64,000 bases of DNA from Opitutales bacterium (lineage in GTDB: Bacteria > Verrucomicrobiota > Verrucomicrobiia > Opitutales > Oceanipulchritudinaceae). The stretch is taken from contig SLNJ01000059.1 of the NCBI GenBank assembly GCA_007133065.1, positions 17,728 to 81,727 of the forward strand. The letters run 5' to 3'. A program made the translations under genes and the position numbers. Within the stretch, counting starts at the first letter, position 1. Each line of letters opens with the position of its first letter. Below, one piece after another: positions 38,389 to 46,474 of this stretch. Below the pieces are notes generated by a model. That model worked only from the letters and a program-made list of their open reading frames with translations. It had not been told where the DNA came from and made no database searches.

Positions 38389-39513
38389 TCATGCTTGAAT
38401 CGAATCGACGATCCGGTGCAACTCGTCCGACGCCTCCTCAAGCCGCCGCAAGAGCTCAAACTGCACCCGACATCGGTCCAGATTGTGATGCGGACGGCTT
38501 GTCTTGAAATACGTATCCCCGCAGAGATAGTCGGTGAGAAATCGCAGGCCGTTCTCGTAGGTCAGCAGCATTCCCGCTGTCGGCAGGTGCTTCCGCTCGG
38601 CCGGACAGAGAAACTCTCCAGCGGTCTCGACAAACCCCCTCGCCAGGGCCTCAAAGTACTCCGGGCGGACACGGACGTGGGAGAGGTCGGTCTCGTCCTC
38701 GGCGGCTGGGCTGACCGCCGTCCGCACCATATCGCCGAAATCGTACAGAGAGAGTCCCGGCATCACCGTGTCGAGGTCGATCACGCACACGGCCTCGCCG
38801 CTCGTCTCGTCGAGCATCACGTTGTTCAGCTTCGTGTCATTGTGGGTCACTCGGGTCGGAATCGCTCCCGCCTCGTGCAGCTCCAACAGCACGCCCGCAA
38901 GCGATTCGCGAGAACCCGCAAACTCCAACTCCGAACGCGCCGGCGCCAATCGATCGCACACATCCGCTTTCGCCGCACGTTTGAGCGCCGCAAGGCGCTT
39001 TCGTGTGTGATGAAAGTCGGGAATCGTCTCGTGCAGATGATCCGCCGGGAGGTCCGCCAGCATCGCCTGGAAACGGCCAAACGCCCGGGCAGCCTGATAC
39101 GCCTGCACCGGCGCCGCGATCACATCATGGGTCGCGGCGTGTTCGATGAACAGGTAGGTTCGCCAGAAGTCTCCGACCTCGTCCACCCAATACGATTCAC
39201 CTTGCTTCGCCGGAACCAGGGTAAGCACAGACCGCGATCGATCGCCGGGTGGCGCTTCCACTCTCCCGCTTTCCGACGCATGGCGACAAACGCGCGCCAC
39301 ATTTTCCATCAGAGCCACCGGGTCTCGAAAGACGTTTGAGTTCACACGCTGGTGAACGTAACGCACCCGCGTGCCCGCCTGATCGTACGTCACAGCGAAC
39401 GTGTCATTGATATGGCCCGTACCGTAGGGGCCTCCGTCGATATACTCACCAAAGAGCCCGAACGCCTCGCCCGCCCGCACCAATAGTTCCCGTGTCCACG
39501 TTCTTCGTATCAT
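38389..39513 (-). CDS. Phosphotransferase, N-acetylhexosamine 1-kinase-like
   Basis: A 374-residue kinase of the aminoglycoside/choline phosphotransferase fold. YIDGGPYGTGHINDTFAV serves as nucleotide-binding loop, RVTHNDTKLNNVMLD holds the catalytic Asp and Asn, and CVIDLDTVMPGLSLYDFGDMVRTA holds the metal-binding Asp. The 'HNDTKLNNVM...VIDLDTVMPG' pattern is close to NahK, which phosphorylates GlcNAc/GalNAc at C1 in the lacto-N-biose pathway. The adjacent 4-epimerase, 19 bases downstream, strengthens that reading. No lacto-N-biose phosphorylase is present nearby. Kinase family is secure; substrate is inferred. Confidence 0.83.
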   Translation of the reverse strand: MIRRTWTRELLVRAGEAFGLFGEYIDGGPYGTGHINDTFAVTYDQAGTRVRYVHQRVNSNVFRDPVALMENVARVCRHASESGRVEAPPGDRSRSVLTLVPAKQGESYWVDEVGDFWRTYLFIEHAATHDVIAAPVQAYQAARAFGRFQAMLADLPADHLHETIPDFHHTRKRLAALKRAAKADVCDRLAPARSELEFAGSRESLAGVLLELHEAGAIPTRVTHNDTKLNNVMLDETSGEAVCVIDLDTVMPGLSLYDFGDMVRTAVSPAAEDETDLSHVRVRPEYFEALARGFVETAGEFLCPAERKHLPTAGMLLTYENGLRFLTDYLCGDTYFKTSRPHHNLDRCRVQFELLRRLEEASDELHRIVDSIQA

Positions 39514-39630
39514 GATCGAAAGGCTCGCCGACCGCGAGCACCCCTCGATCTAGGGCGAGGAATCACACGGTGTCAAAACCGCTTCCCGGGATTTCGATCC
39601 ATTCCGACACCAGAACAACGTGAGATCGCT

Positions 39631-39668
39631 GACCCGTACTGCCGCGGTTCAACGCGGCAATACGGGTC
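39631..39668. terminator. Long hairpin downstream of the outer-membrane protein gene
   Basis: GACCCGTA.TGCCGCG pairs with CGCGGCA.TACGGGTC around the loop GTTCAA, giving a 16-bp stem with one C-A mismatch. It lies 65-100 bases past the stop of the minus-strand gene at 39733 and upstream of the NahK-like gene. There is no T run on the minus-strand exit, so it is not a canonical intrinsic terminator, but the stem is the strongest in this part of the window. Confidence 0.45.
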
Positions 39669-39732
39669 AAAATGCGGATCCACAGGGGACCGCCGATCGC
39701 TCATGGAGCGGTTGCCCCGGCGATCGGCCGAG

Positions 39733-40188
39733 TCAGTTGAAGTAGTAGCGGAGCCCGATCGCTCCGTTCAGACTGAAATCCGTGCTGGGCGACAAGTCCA
39801 GAATCGGTGCCACTTCCGCGAATAGTTCGAATGGCGCCTGTTGGAATTCGTAGGCGAGCCCGACCGGAACCCGCACGCCGGCACGCGTGCTCATGCCTTC
39901 GCGAAACCGCGCCCGTGCGCCGATCCCGTAGTAAACCGATGCACGCCCTTCATCCACCGTAATCAAGTTGAAGTTGTGGATTAGGTAGGAGGCATGAACG
40001 TGGAAGCTATCGCGTCCTTCAAACGACCATGCGGCTGCGCCGTCAATTGCCGTCGTCGGAGTCAGCCAGTTCTTGATCGAGAGACCGGTCGGCTCGCCGA
40101 CGATCACACCTGCGCCGAATCCACGATCCTGCGCCGCAAGGGGTACTGCAATGAATGCGAGCAACAATGGGACAATGATTTTCTTCAT
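39733..40188 (-). CDS. Small outer-membrane beta-barrel-like protein
   Basis: A 151-residue exported protein. MKKIIVPLLLAFIAVPLAAQ is a clear signal peptide with an AAQ cleavage context; the reading frame upstream of this ATG lacks conservation. The mature part shows alternating beta-strand patterns (FGAGVIVGEPTGLSIKNWL, ASVYYGIGARARF, AGVRVPVGLAYEF, FELFAEVAPILDLS) and ends with GAIGLRYYFN, an aromatic C-terminus typical of outer-membrane barrels. The size suggests a six- to eight-stranded barrel. Function is unknown. A Gram-negative envelope is implied. Confidence 0.78.
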   Translation of the reverse strand: MKKIIVPLLLAFIAVPLAAQDRGFGAGVIVGEPTGLSIKNWLTPTTAIDGAAAWSFEGRDSFHVHASYLIHNFNLITVDEGRASVYYGIGARARFREGMSTRAGVRVPVGLAYEFQQAPFELFAEVAPILDLSPSTDFSLNGAIGLRYYFN

Positions 40189-40459
40189 CTTTTCAACCGT
40201 TCGTTGAGGTTGCTGTGTCGCTTGAGAAGCAATCGGCAAGGATTGCAGGGGATTAACCGGTGTCATCGAATTCTAATGCACCGCATTACCGGTGGTCATG
40301 CAAACGCACCGTTTGTTCCCGAATGCACGGATGATTTTCACACCATAATCTCCGCAACTCCTTGTTCCCCAGAATCATGCCCCCCGGAGCCCGGCCCCAC
40401 CCTGAGGTCGGCGCGCAGCGACTGTGCGTGCACCGCTAATCTTCGCTGATCCGCGCTGA

Positions 40460-41551
40460 TTACACCGACTCCAATCCGACTTCCCGGCCGGATTCGGCGC
40501 TGCGCAGCGCTGCATCTACAATCCGCTGTCCCGTGCGACATATAGGAATCGAGAGCGGCCCGTGCACCGGCGTCCCGTTCTCCAGGACGTCGATCAAATG
40601 CTCGACCGGTCCCCGCATGGGCGCTTCCGGAACATCCACCGCAAACTCCCTCCCTTCCGGAAAATCGGAAGTCTGCACCCGAATCCTCTCCTCGTAGTCG
40701 TAGCTGCTGATGGTTCCCTCCGAACCGACGAGAACAAATCCGCACTTGGGCTGCGGCTGGTGGGCCCAGGGATCGGTGAATGTGCCCCATCGCGTTTCGA
40801 ACTTGGAAAGCCCCCCTGCGTAGCGGGCGGCTGTCAGACTGTGCTCGTCCACCTCAAGCCCCTTACGGGCCCATGTGGTGCAACAGACCGCGATCGGGGC
40901 GTCTCCACCGTGGTACCAGGTGCCCAACGTCACCCCGTACCCAAGATAATCGAGCAGGGATCCCCCGCCCGCGTCCTTTCGATACCACCACGTCCGTTTC
41001 ATCGCCTCCACTGCCTCGGCCTCCGGAACCTCCTCCTTCTGCGCCAGGTGACGCGTCGGGCCGCGGTTGCCGTCGTAGTAATGCACCTCGCAGAGCGATC
41101 CGATCGCACCCTCATCCAGCAGCCGTTTCGCGGTTCGATGAGGCGGATACCACGCCAGCGGCCAATTGACCACCATCTGAGTTCCGGCCTGTCCCACCGC
41201 CTTGATCATGCGGTCCGCTTCGGCCAACGATGCCGCAAAGGGCTTCTCGACCAGGATATGCGCTTGATACGGAGCGGCCATCTCCACGAACTCCGCGTGC
41301 CGTGCGGTGGCCGAACAGACGATCACAATATCCGGACGAACCTCCTCCAGGCAACGCCGATAGTCGCGATAAACTCGTTCACGCGGGATTTCGAACCGTT
41401 CAACCGCCCGCTCGACGCTTTCCTTCTGCTGGGGGTCATCGTCACAGATCCCCGCGACCTCCGCACGCGGATGCTCGTGTACCTGACGCAACAGGTCGCC
41501 CATGTGCATGTGGTCGAATGACAAACCCGCGATTCTCCAGATCTTAGCCAT
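40460..41551 (-). CDS. Gfo/Idh/MocA family oxidoreductase (second)
   Basis: A 363-residue dehydrogenase. The N-terminal nucleotide loop is unusual, AGLSFDHMHMGDLLRQV in place of the GxGxxG pattern, as in a subgroup of this family. The remaining features are normal: VAGICDDDPQ, DIVIVCSATARHAEFVEMAA, VEKPFAAS (EKP at 102-104), NWPLAWYPP and AGGGSLLDYLGYGVTLGTWYHG. It probably acts on a sugar or sugar derivative. It sits downstream of the YjbQ-like gene on the same strand (79 bases apart). No secretion signal is seen. Confidence 0.88.
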   Translation of the reverse strand: MAKIWRIAGLSFDHMHMGDLLRQVHEHPRAEVAGICDDDPQQKESVERAVERFEIPRERVYRDYRRCLEEVRPDIVIVCSATARHAEFVEMAAPYQAHILVEKPFAASLAEADRMIKAVGQAGTQMVVNWPLAWYPPHRTAKRLLDEGAIGSLCEVHYYDGNRGPTRHLAQKEEVPEAEAVEAMKRTWWYRKDAGGGSLLDYLGYGVTLGTWYHGGDAPIAVCCTTWARKGLEVDEHSLTAARYAGGLSKFETRWGTFTDPWAHQPQPKCGFVLVGSEGTISSYDYEERIRVQTSDFPEGREFAVDVPEAPMRGPVEHLIDVLENGTPVHGPLSIPICRTGQRIVDAALRSAESGREVGLESV

Positions 41552-41630
41552 GGTTTCCTTCGTTAGATTGATTTACGAACGCGTTCATAAGCCTTTCCGT
41601 GGATTTTAAAAGGGCAACCCGCATATGCGC

Positions 41631-42050
41631 CTACTCCCCAATTACGGAAATAACGATCTTTCGATGGTGCGGCGCCCTCCGGTGCTCCCAGAGGAAAACC
41701 CCCTGCCAGGTACCGAGCAGCATCCGTCCGTTCGCAAATGGGATCTGCTCGGAACTGCGCGTGAGAGCCATCCGAATGTGACTCGGCATGTCGTCCGGAC
41801 CTTCCTGCGTATGCTCGAAATCAGGATGATCCTCCGGAACCAGATGCCCGATGAAGGCCTCGAGATCCCGCTGGGCACTCGGGTCGGCGTTTTCCATCAA
41901 AACCAGGCTGCAGCTGGTGTGCCGACAGAAGGCCGTGACCATCCCCTGCTGCAACCCGGAATCCCGGACCCGGCGCGCGATAGCTTCGGTGATCTCGTAC
42001 AATCCCTTCCCCCGAGTCTCGTGCTCCCAGTCGAAATGCTTCACTGTCAT
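41631..42050 (-). CDS. YjbQ/UPF0047 family protein
   Basis: A 139-residue member of the widespread YjbQ (UPF0047) family, annotated in some databases as secondary thiamine-phosphate synthase because the E. coli protein rescues thiE mutants. Visible family signatures are ITEAIARRVRDSGLQQGMVTAFCRHTSCSLVLMENADPS with the conserved His/Thr/Ser, GPDDMPSHIRMALT, and LLGTWQGVFLWEHRRAPHHRKIVISVIGE at the C-terminus. Length is normal. ATG at 42050 was preferred to a TTG two codons earlier. Biological role remains uncertain. Confidence 0.9.
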   Translation of the reverse strand: MTVKHFDWEHETRGKGLYEITEAIARRVRDSGLQQGMVTAFCRHTSCSLVLMENADPSAQRDLEAFIGHLVPEDHPDFEHTQEGPDDMPSHIRMALTRSSEQIPFANGRMLLGTWQGVFLWEHRRAPHHRKIVISVIGE

Positions 42051-42407
42051 GACCAAAGATTACCATGAGGCACGCCCCGGCTGCAAGCATCACCTGATTC
42101 GATCCGGGCCCACGTCGACTCCAATGGCACCCATCGGGAAACATTCGCTTCCAGAGGTATCGTACCATTCCTCATGATCACTATTTTCGTGTACCACCAT
42201 TTCTGTCTTCAGCCGGGATTGGACTGCGAACGGGCTTGAATCCTCGCCGATGTCTCGCCGCCCCGGAGGTCGACCCCGGCGAATGCGGCTTGCGTTCCCC
42301 GTTGGTCCTGCCCACGCTGAACGCGTGGTGCACGACACACGAGAGGGCGGGAGCGCGCTGTCTTCCGCCCGCGTTCGCCGCGCTGCACGCAAGGAGGCAA
42401 AAGAACC
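42051..42407. other. Intergenic region with short hairpins
   Basis: About 360 bases between the divergent YjbQ and FAD-oxidoreductase-fragment genes. It contains a small hairpin (CACGC/GCGTG around TGAAC, near 42312) and GC-rich text, and ends in a strong ribosome binding site (AAGGAGG) for the gene at 42408. No protein gene or RNA gene is recognised. Confidence 0.45.
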
Positions 42408-43001
42408 ATGAATAATCAGCTGGAATCAGTGAATGAGGCCGCCCGCGAAACAAGCGTGGCTCAATCCGTTGACGTGCTTGTGGCGGGAATGGGGCCTGCG
42501 GGGATCGCGGCCGGTGTGGCGGCGGCCCGCGAGGGTGCCCGCACCCTTGTCATCGAGCGCTTCGGTTACCCCGGCGGGATGATCACCGGGTCCCACGTTG
42601 TCGCAGTGCTCGGGGCCGGCGATGGACGCCGCACCCTCGCCCGCGGGATCACACGCGAGATACGAGAACGGCTTGAGCCGCTCGGCGCCGTCAGCCGCCC
42701 GAATCCGTCCGGAGATTACTCGGTCGATGCAGAGGTTTTCAAGTGGCAGGCGCTCGAAATGCTCGAGGAGTCCGGATCGCGATTTCTCCTCCATACGCTC
42801 GCCTGTGAACCGATCATCGAGGATGGAGCGGTACGAGGCGTCTTTGTTGAGAACAAGACCGGCCGCCGCGCCATCCGAGCCAAGGTGGTCGTCGACTGCA
42901 CCGCCGATGCAGACCTGGCTTACCGTGCCGGGTGCGCCTGCGACAACGAAACGCATGACGTCACCCTGCGCATCGTCGTCGAAGGGGTCGGTAGAATTTA
43001 A
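42408..43001 (+). pseudogene. Truncated FAD-dependent oxidoreductase
   Basis: The first 197 residues of a FAD_oxidored-type protein: DVLVAGMGPAGIAAGVAAARE is the dinucleotide-binding motif, followed by TLVIERFGYPGGMITGSHVVAVLGAGDG, VSRPNPSGDYSVDAEVFKWQALEMLEESG and VVVDCTADADLAYRAGCACDNETHDVTLRIVVEG. Full members have well over 400 residues, so the C-terminal half is missing. After VEGVGRI the frame stops, and the next 75 bases up to the neighbouring stop are AT-richer and carry no continuing homology in any frame. A strong Shine-Dalgarno precedes the ATG, so the loss looks recent. It is unlikely to make a working enzyme. Confidence 0.75.
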
Positions 43002-43076
43002 GAAACTCCTCTCTATTATTTCGCAGTCGTTTAGCGTGCTTGCAGCCGTTTTTCACTTCCCGCACGCACCGCCGCC

Positions 43077-44069
43077 TCATTCCCACGGTGGTTCGATTCC
43101 GAGTTCCGACGCGACCTCGGCTAACCGCCTCTGATGCCCATTGCCCAGCGGGATTCCATCGGCACGGTAGCTCCGCTCGTACTCGACCTCGAGATGGCCC
43201 GGGAGATACGCTCCCGCCGTGTCCGGCAGCGGTTCCAACTCCCGCACACGAGCCGTATAATCATCCATCTCAGCTTTGAAGGATTCTGCATCACCGAAGA
43301 GGTCGATGCGGCAGGTGAAAAAGAACGCTCCCTGGTGGGCGGCACTATACGGGTGGTTCGCACGGGCGCCGTCCGCCGGCATCCCGGTCAACAGACCGCC
43401 CCATGCCTGGCAGATCGTCCCGAAGCCGATCGCCCGCAGGACGATGCCGGGGGTCAGGCGCGCCACGGCGTCGCGGAAGGGCGGCGGGGGGTTCTCGCCC
43501 TGCAGATCGTGCGTGACCCCGCAATCGAACACAAGGGCGGGCTCCGTCTGCGCCGGTGCGCTGAACGACATTGGCGACATACCGGCGGCCCGGTAAATCT
43601 GGTCGCCGGGATTCAGGTTCAATTGAACGCCGGACGTCATGAAAGCGATCTGATCCTTCGGCACACTGAGCCGGGTATAGATGCCGGCGGCACCGATGTG
43701 CCCGTGATTTCGGGTGACCATCGCGGCCATACCTTTCCGCTCGGCCTTGTCGATCGCCTTGCAGGTGGCGTCGTAAGCCGGGAAATACCCGAGCCCACCG
43801 TCCCCGTCAACAACCACGCTGTTCTCCGTTTCGTGCACCGTGGATATCTCTGGAACCGGGTTCAATCTCCCGCTCCGAATCTCGTTCATATAACGCTGGA
43901 TCAGTGCGCTCCCGTGGCTCGATACTCCTCTCAAGTCATTTGCAATCAGGAAATCGGCCAGCATCTCCGCTTGTTTTTCGGGGATTGCGAGCGCGCGCGC
44001 GACATCGTGTACAAATCCGTGCAAACGAGACGGATCAACGCGAATGGCATCAGGAGGTGGTTGTTTCAT
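43077..44069 (-). CDS. Ldh2/MDH2-type malate/L-lactate/ureidoglycolate dehydrogenase
   Basis: A 330-residue NAD(P)-dependent 2-hydroxyacid dehydrogenase of the Ldh_2 family. Typical blocks are VARALAIPEKQAEMLADFLIANDLRGVSSHGSALIQRYMNEI, VVVDGDGGLGYFPAYDATCKAI, MAAMVTRNHGHIGAAGIYTRL and HQGAFFFTCRIDLFGDAESFKAEMDDYTARVRE. The ATG at 44069 fits the family start (IRVDPSRLHGFVHDV); the longer frame to 44156 is not conserved. The substrate may be malate, sulfolactate, ureidoglycolate or a sugar acid. It ends next to the truncated FAD oxidoreductase, with 75 bases between the convergent stops. Confidence 0.9.
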   Translation of the reverse strand: MKQPPPDAIRVDPSRLHGFVHDVARALAIPEKQAEMLADFLIANDLRGVSSHGSALIQRYMNEIRSGRLNPVPEISTVHETENSVVVDGDGGLGYFPAYDATCKAIDKAERKGMAAMVTRNHGHIGAAGIYTRLSVPKDQIAFMTSGVQLNLNPGDQIYRAAGMSPMSFSAPAQTEPALVFDCGVTHDLQGENPPPPFRDAVARLTPGIVLRAIGFGTICQAWGGLLTGMPADGARANHPYSAAHQGAFFFTCRIDLFGDAESFKAEMDDYTARVRELEPLPDTAGAYLPGHLEVEYERSYRADGIPLGNGHQRRLAEVASELGIEPPWE

Positions 44070-44418
44070 GAGGATAGGATAGGAATGAGCATCGAAGCGG
44101 ACGGTTAACTCCGGCCGCCTTGAACTGTTTGTACTGCTCCGGAGGGTCCGGCGCAAGCCTGAATCTCACTCTGACAGCTTGAGCGCGCTCCGGAATCCAA
44201 CATTTCTCCGGCCTCGCATACTCCCACCCGGAGGAGATACCAGCGGTAACGGGATCGATCCCGCCAAAACCCGCTTCGAGCGCGACGATCCCGATCCGTT
44301 TGCCCCTACCGCAATGGTCCTTGACCTCTGGCAACCATCCCGACGAGGCGGGACCACGCTCTCCTTCAAGGTCCACGTGGTGCGCAACGAGGAGACGCCG
44401 GTTATTCCGGAGATCCGC
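44070..44418. other. Intergenic region, possible unrecognised remnant
   Basis: About 350 bases between two minus-strand genes. Several frames are open through it; one on the minus strand reads IGIVALEAGFGGIDPV and EYARPEKCWIPERAQAVRVRF, and one on the plus strand reads AMVLDLWQPSRRGGTTLSFKV. I cannot connect either to a family. No hairpin, tRNA or promoter is evident. Confidence 0.35.
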
Positions 44419-45846
44419 TCATCCGGATACCGATACATCCTTAAGGTCGGCACGGGTGTTCTCGTAGCTGGTGTTGAACGCCAGGACCTCCGGATCCGGA
44501 TCAATTCCCCAGCGTTCGCAGGCCTCCTTGTACACGGCCGGCCACCAGTTTGCGTGATGCGTCAAGCCCTTCTCCCGGTAATCCGCCCAGTTCATCAGGA
44601 CCCGGCTCCAGCACTTGTCCCCGTAGCCCGTCGCCTCTTTGACGCTCGGCATCTGCGAGACGTACCAATCCCGTCCGATTCGGGCGTGCAGCACCTCGTC
44701 CGCCCAGTCGTAGTCCTGAAAGAGCGCCGCCAGCGGATTCTCGCTCGCCACGCCGACCTCCCATTCGAACCGCTTCCCGGTCTTCGGCATCAATCCCTGC
44801 TCGATGAAGTAGAGGACGGCGTGCCGCTCCAATGGAGACAACTGCGTGTTCAGCGCCAGCGAGAAGGTGAAGTTGATTTTCACCTTCGTCCAATCGACCC
44901 CGAGATTGACGAATCCGACCTCGCCCATGATCGCGTGACGGGCCTCGTCCCAGAGCTGCCGCGTCATGTCCCGGTAGTAATCCCATGGTTTGTCAAGGGT
45001 CTCCGCGATAATGCTCGCCATCATCTCCGGCACGTCGATCTCGCGCAGTCGCTTATAAAACATCATCAGGGTCTTCGGCTGCGGCGGGAACCGTTCGTCG
45101 TAGAGAAACGCCTCGGCGTTTACCCCCATGTTGTAGGGATCGTCAAAGCGCCCGTCCCGCACCGGTACGCGCGGGAATTCAAACGGCTGCGCTGAATAGC
45201 GCGGCTCCAGCTCGCGCGCCTTTGGCTCGCGCGACCCACTCAAGCCGCCGGCGGCGGCGAGGCAGTCATCAAGCAGAGCAAGCCACGATTCCGCCCGGGC
45301 GCGCTCGCCCTCGTCGATCAGGTTCGCCACCGCCCGCTCTCCAAAGGCTTCGATGTCGCCGAGTTCGAGCAGCGCGAACCGGCAGATCCGCACCGACGGG
45401 TGATCGACAAGCCGGTTGGTGTCCGCCACGTGCGACTCCAACGCCGCGCGCAGAGCCGGAACCGCTTTCCCGTAGAGACCGAGCAGGTATTCCTCTGTCG
45501 ACTCCGCTCCCCGAATCTCGTCGAAGAACATCTCCAATTTCGCGTCGGGAACGACGTCGAGCTTCAACGGCGGCTCCCGCATTTCGGCCACGCGCTTGCG
45601 CAGCGCGCTCACGTGCTCCGCGGCGAGATGCGAATGGAGGCTGTACGCCATCTTCAACTCGTAGACCGGTTCGGACGTTATCCGCGCGTTCCAGATCTCA
45701 TGCAGTCGCTTGAATGCGTAGTGATAGCGTTTCAGGCGGGCGACACACGCCTCGACGGACAATCCCGGCGCCATAGCCTCTTCCATCGTACAAATCCCCG
45801 CGATGGGGGGAAGATTCCGATACGGTTGATACGATTTGGGGTCCAT
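44419..45846 (-). CDS. Large ferritin-like protein with two EXXH motifs
   Basis: A 475-residue protein I cannot place in a characterised family. A GGAGG 8 bases before the ATG at 45846 fixes the start. It is mostly helical. Residues 50-90 contain HEIWNARITSEPVYELKMAY and LHSHLAAEHVSALRKR; later come DEARHAIMGE (E301-x-x-H304) and YDWADEVLHARIGRDW (E384-x-x-H387). Two EXXH motifs on helices plus the earlier Glu/His-rich helix resemble the ligand pattern of ferritin-like diiron proteins. The central part (residues 125-195) is repeat-like and helical. No signal peptide or membrane segment. Possible metal-dependent oxidase or oxygenase, by inference only. Confidence 0.72.
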   Translation of the reverse strand: MDPKSYQPYRNLPPIAGICTMEEAMAPGLSVEACVARLKRYHYAFKRLHEIWNARITSEPVYELKMAYSLHSHLAAEHVSALRKRVAEMREPPLKLDVVPDAKLEMFFDEIRGAESTEEYLLGLYGKAVPALRAALESHVADTNRLVDHPSVRICRFALLELGDIEAFGERAVANLIDEGERARAESWLALLDDCLAAAGGLSGSREPKARELEPRYSAQPFEFPRVPVRDGRFDDPYNMGVNAEAFLYDERFPPQPKTLMMFYKRLREIDVPEMMASIIAETLDKPWDYYRDMTRQLWDEARHAIMGEVGFVNLGVDWTKVKINFTFSLALNTQLSPLERHAVLYFIEQGLMPKTGKRFEWEVGVASENPLAALFQDYDWADEVLHARIGRDWYVSQMPSVKEATGYGDKCWSRVLMNWADYREKGLTHHANWWPAVYKEACERWGIDPDPEVLAFNTSYENTRADLKDVSVSG

Positions 45847-46231
45847 CTCTCGCTCCTCCGGTTGAACAGTTGATTTCGGCGCATCCGGTCCGCAACCGGA
45901 AGAGATTCCGGGCCGACCATAGCCCATTCTGCTCGCTCCCGATCGCCTCTCAAGCGTAATCCCCGGAGCTCTCATCCAAAACCCGCTTCCAGGATTTTAC
46001 TGGACCCGCCGGATCCGCGGAGTGTCGAGGGTTGCGCGGCGGGACGCCTGTTTGTATGGCCTGATCAACACCCCGGCGCGGGAGGGCACGCGCGCCCCGG
46101 AGTGTTCCGACCAACACTACGAATCCGCCTCGGCCCTGCCGACTCTTCTGTGACCAGGTACCGGGAGGCAAGAACGGCAAATCTGGAGGGACAGCGGCCC
46201 GCCTGTCCACGTTGGCAGGTGGATGTACGGC

Positions 46232-46249
46232 ACCCGGATTGGTCCGGGT
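46232..46249. repeat. Perfect hairpin ACCCGGA-TTGG-TCCGGGT
   Basis: A 7-bp perfect stem with a four-base loop in the long intergenic region upstream of the GH130 gene, 17 bases before a second perfect hairpin. It could be part of a structured RNA, a repeat element or a terminator without T tract. Confidence 0.4.
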
Positions 46250-46265
46250 CAGTTTCCGGCGTCTG

Positions 46266-46280
46266 ACCCTCCAAGAGGGT
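46266..46280. repeat. Perfect hairpin ACCCTC-CAA-GAGGGT
   Basis: A 6-bp perfect stem with a three-base loop, directly after the hairpin at 46232-46249. The spacing suggests the two belong to one structured element. Confidence 0.35.
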
Positions 46281-46474
46281 GGCAAGCCGTGTTCCACGTC
46301 TCGCTATGATCGGCCGCAGCGGTCGTGGAAATTACTGCGGCGCCTCCGGCCTGAAGAACTGCGGGCCGGAGGCGGCTTCGGAAAAGATTGGCATAATCCC
46401 GAACGACGGCAATCTGGAAGCGAATACTAACGCCACCAACGATTCTTTGATTCTATTCCAAACAAACACGCCCC

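Larger units (their letters stand above)
45847..46474. other. Long intergenic region with GC-rich hairpins
   Basis: About 630 bases between the divergent ferritin-like and GH130 genes. Open frames are arginine/proline-rich and unconvincing. It contains at least two perfect small hairpins (46232-46249 and 46266-46280) and an imperfect palindrome around CAGGCGGGCCGC near 46195. The last 40 bases before the GH130 start are AT-richer. Promoters for both genes should lie here, but none is clear. Confidence 0.45.
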
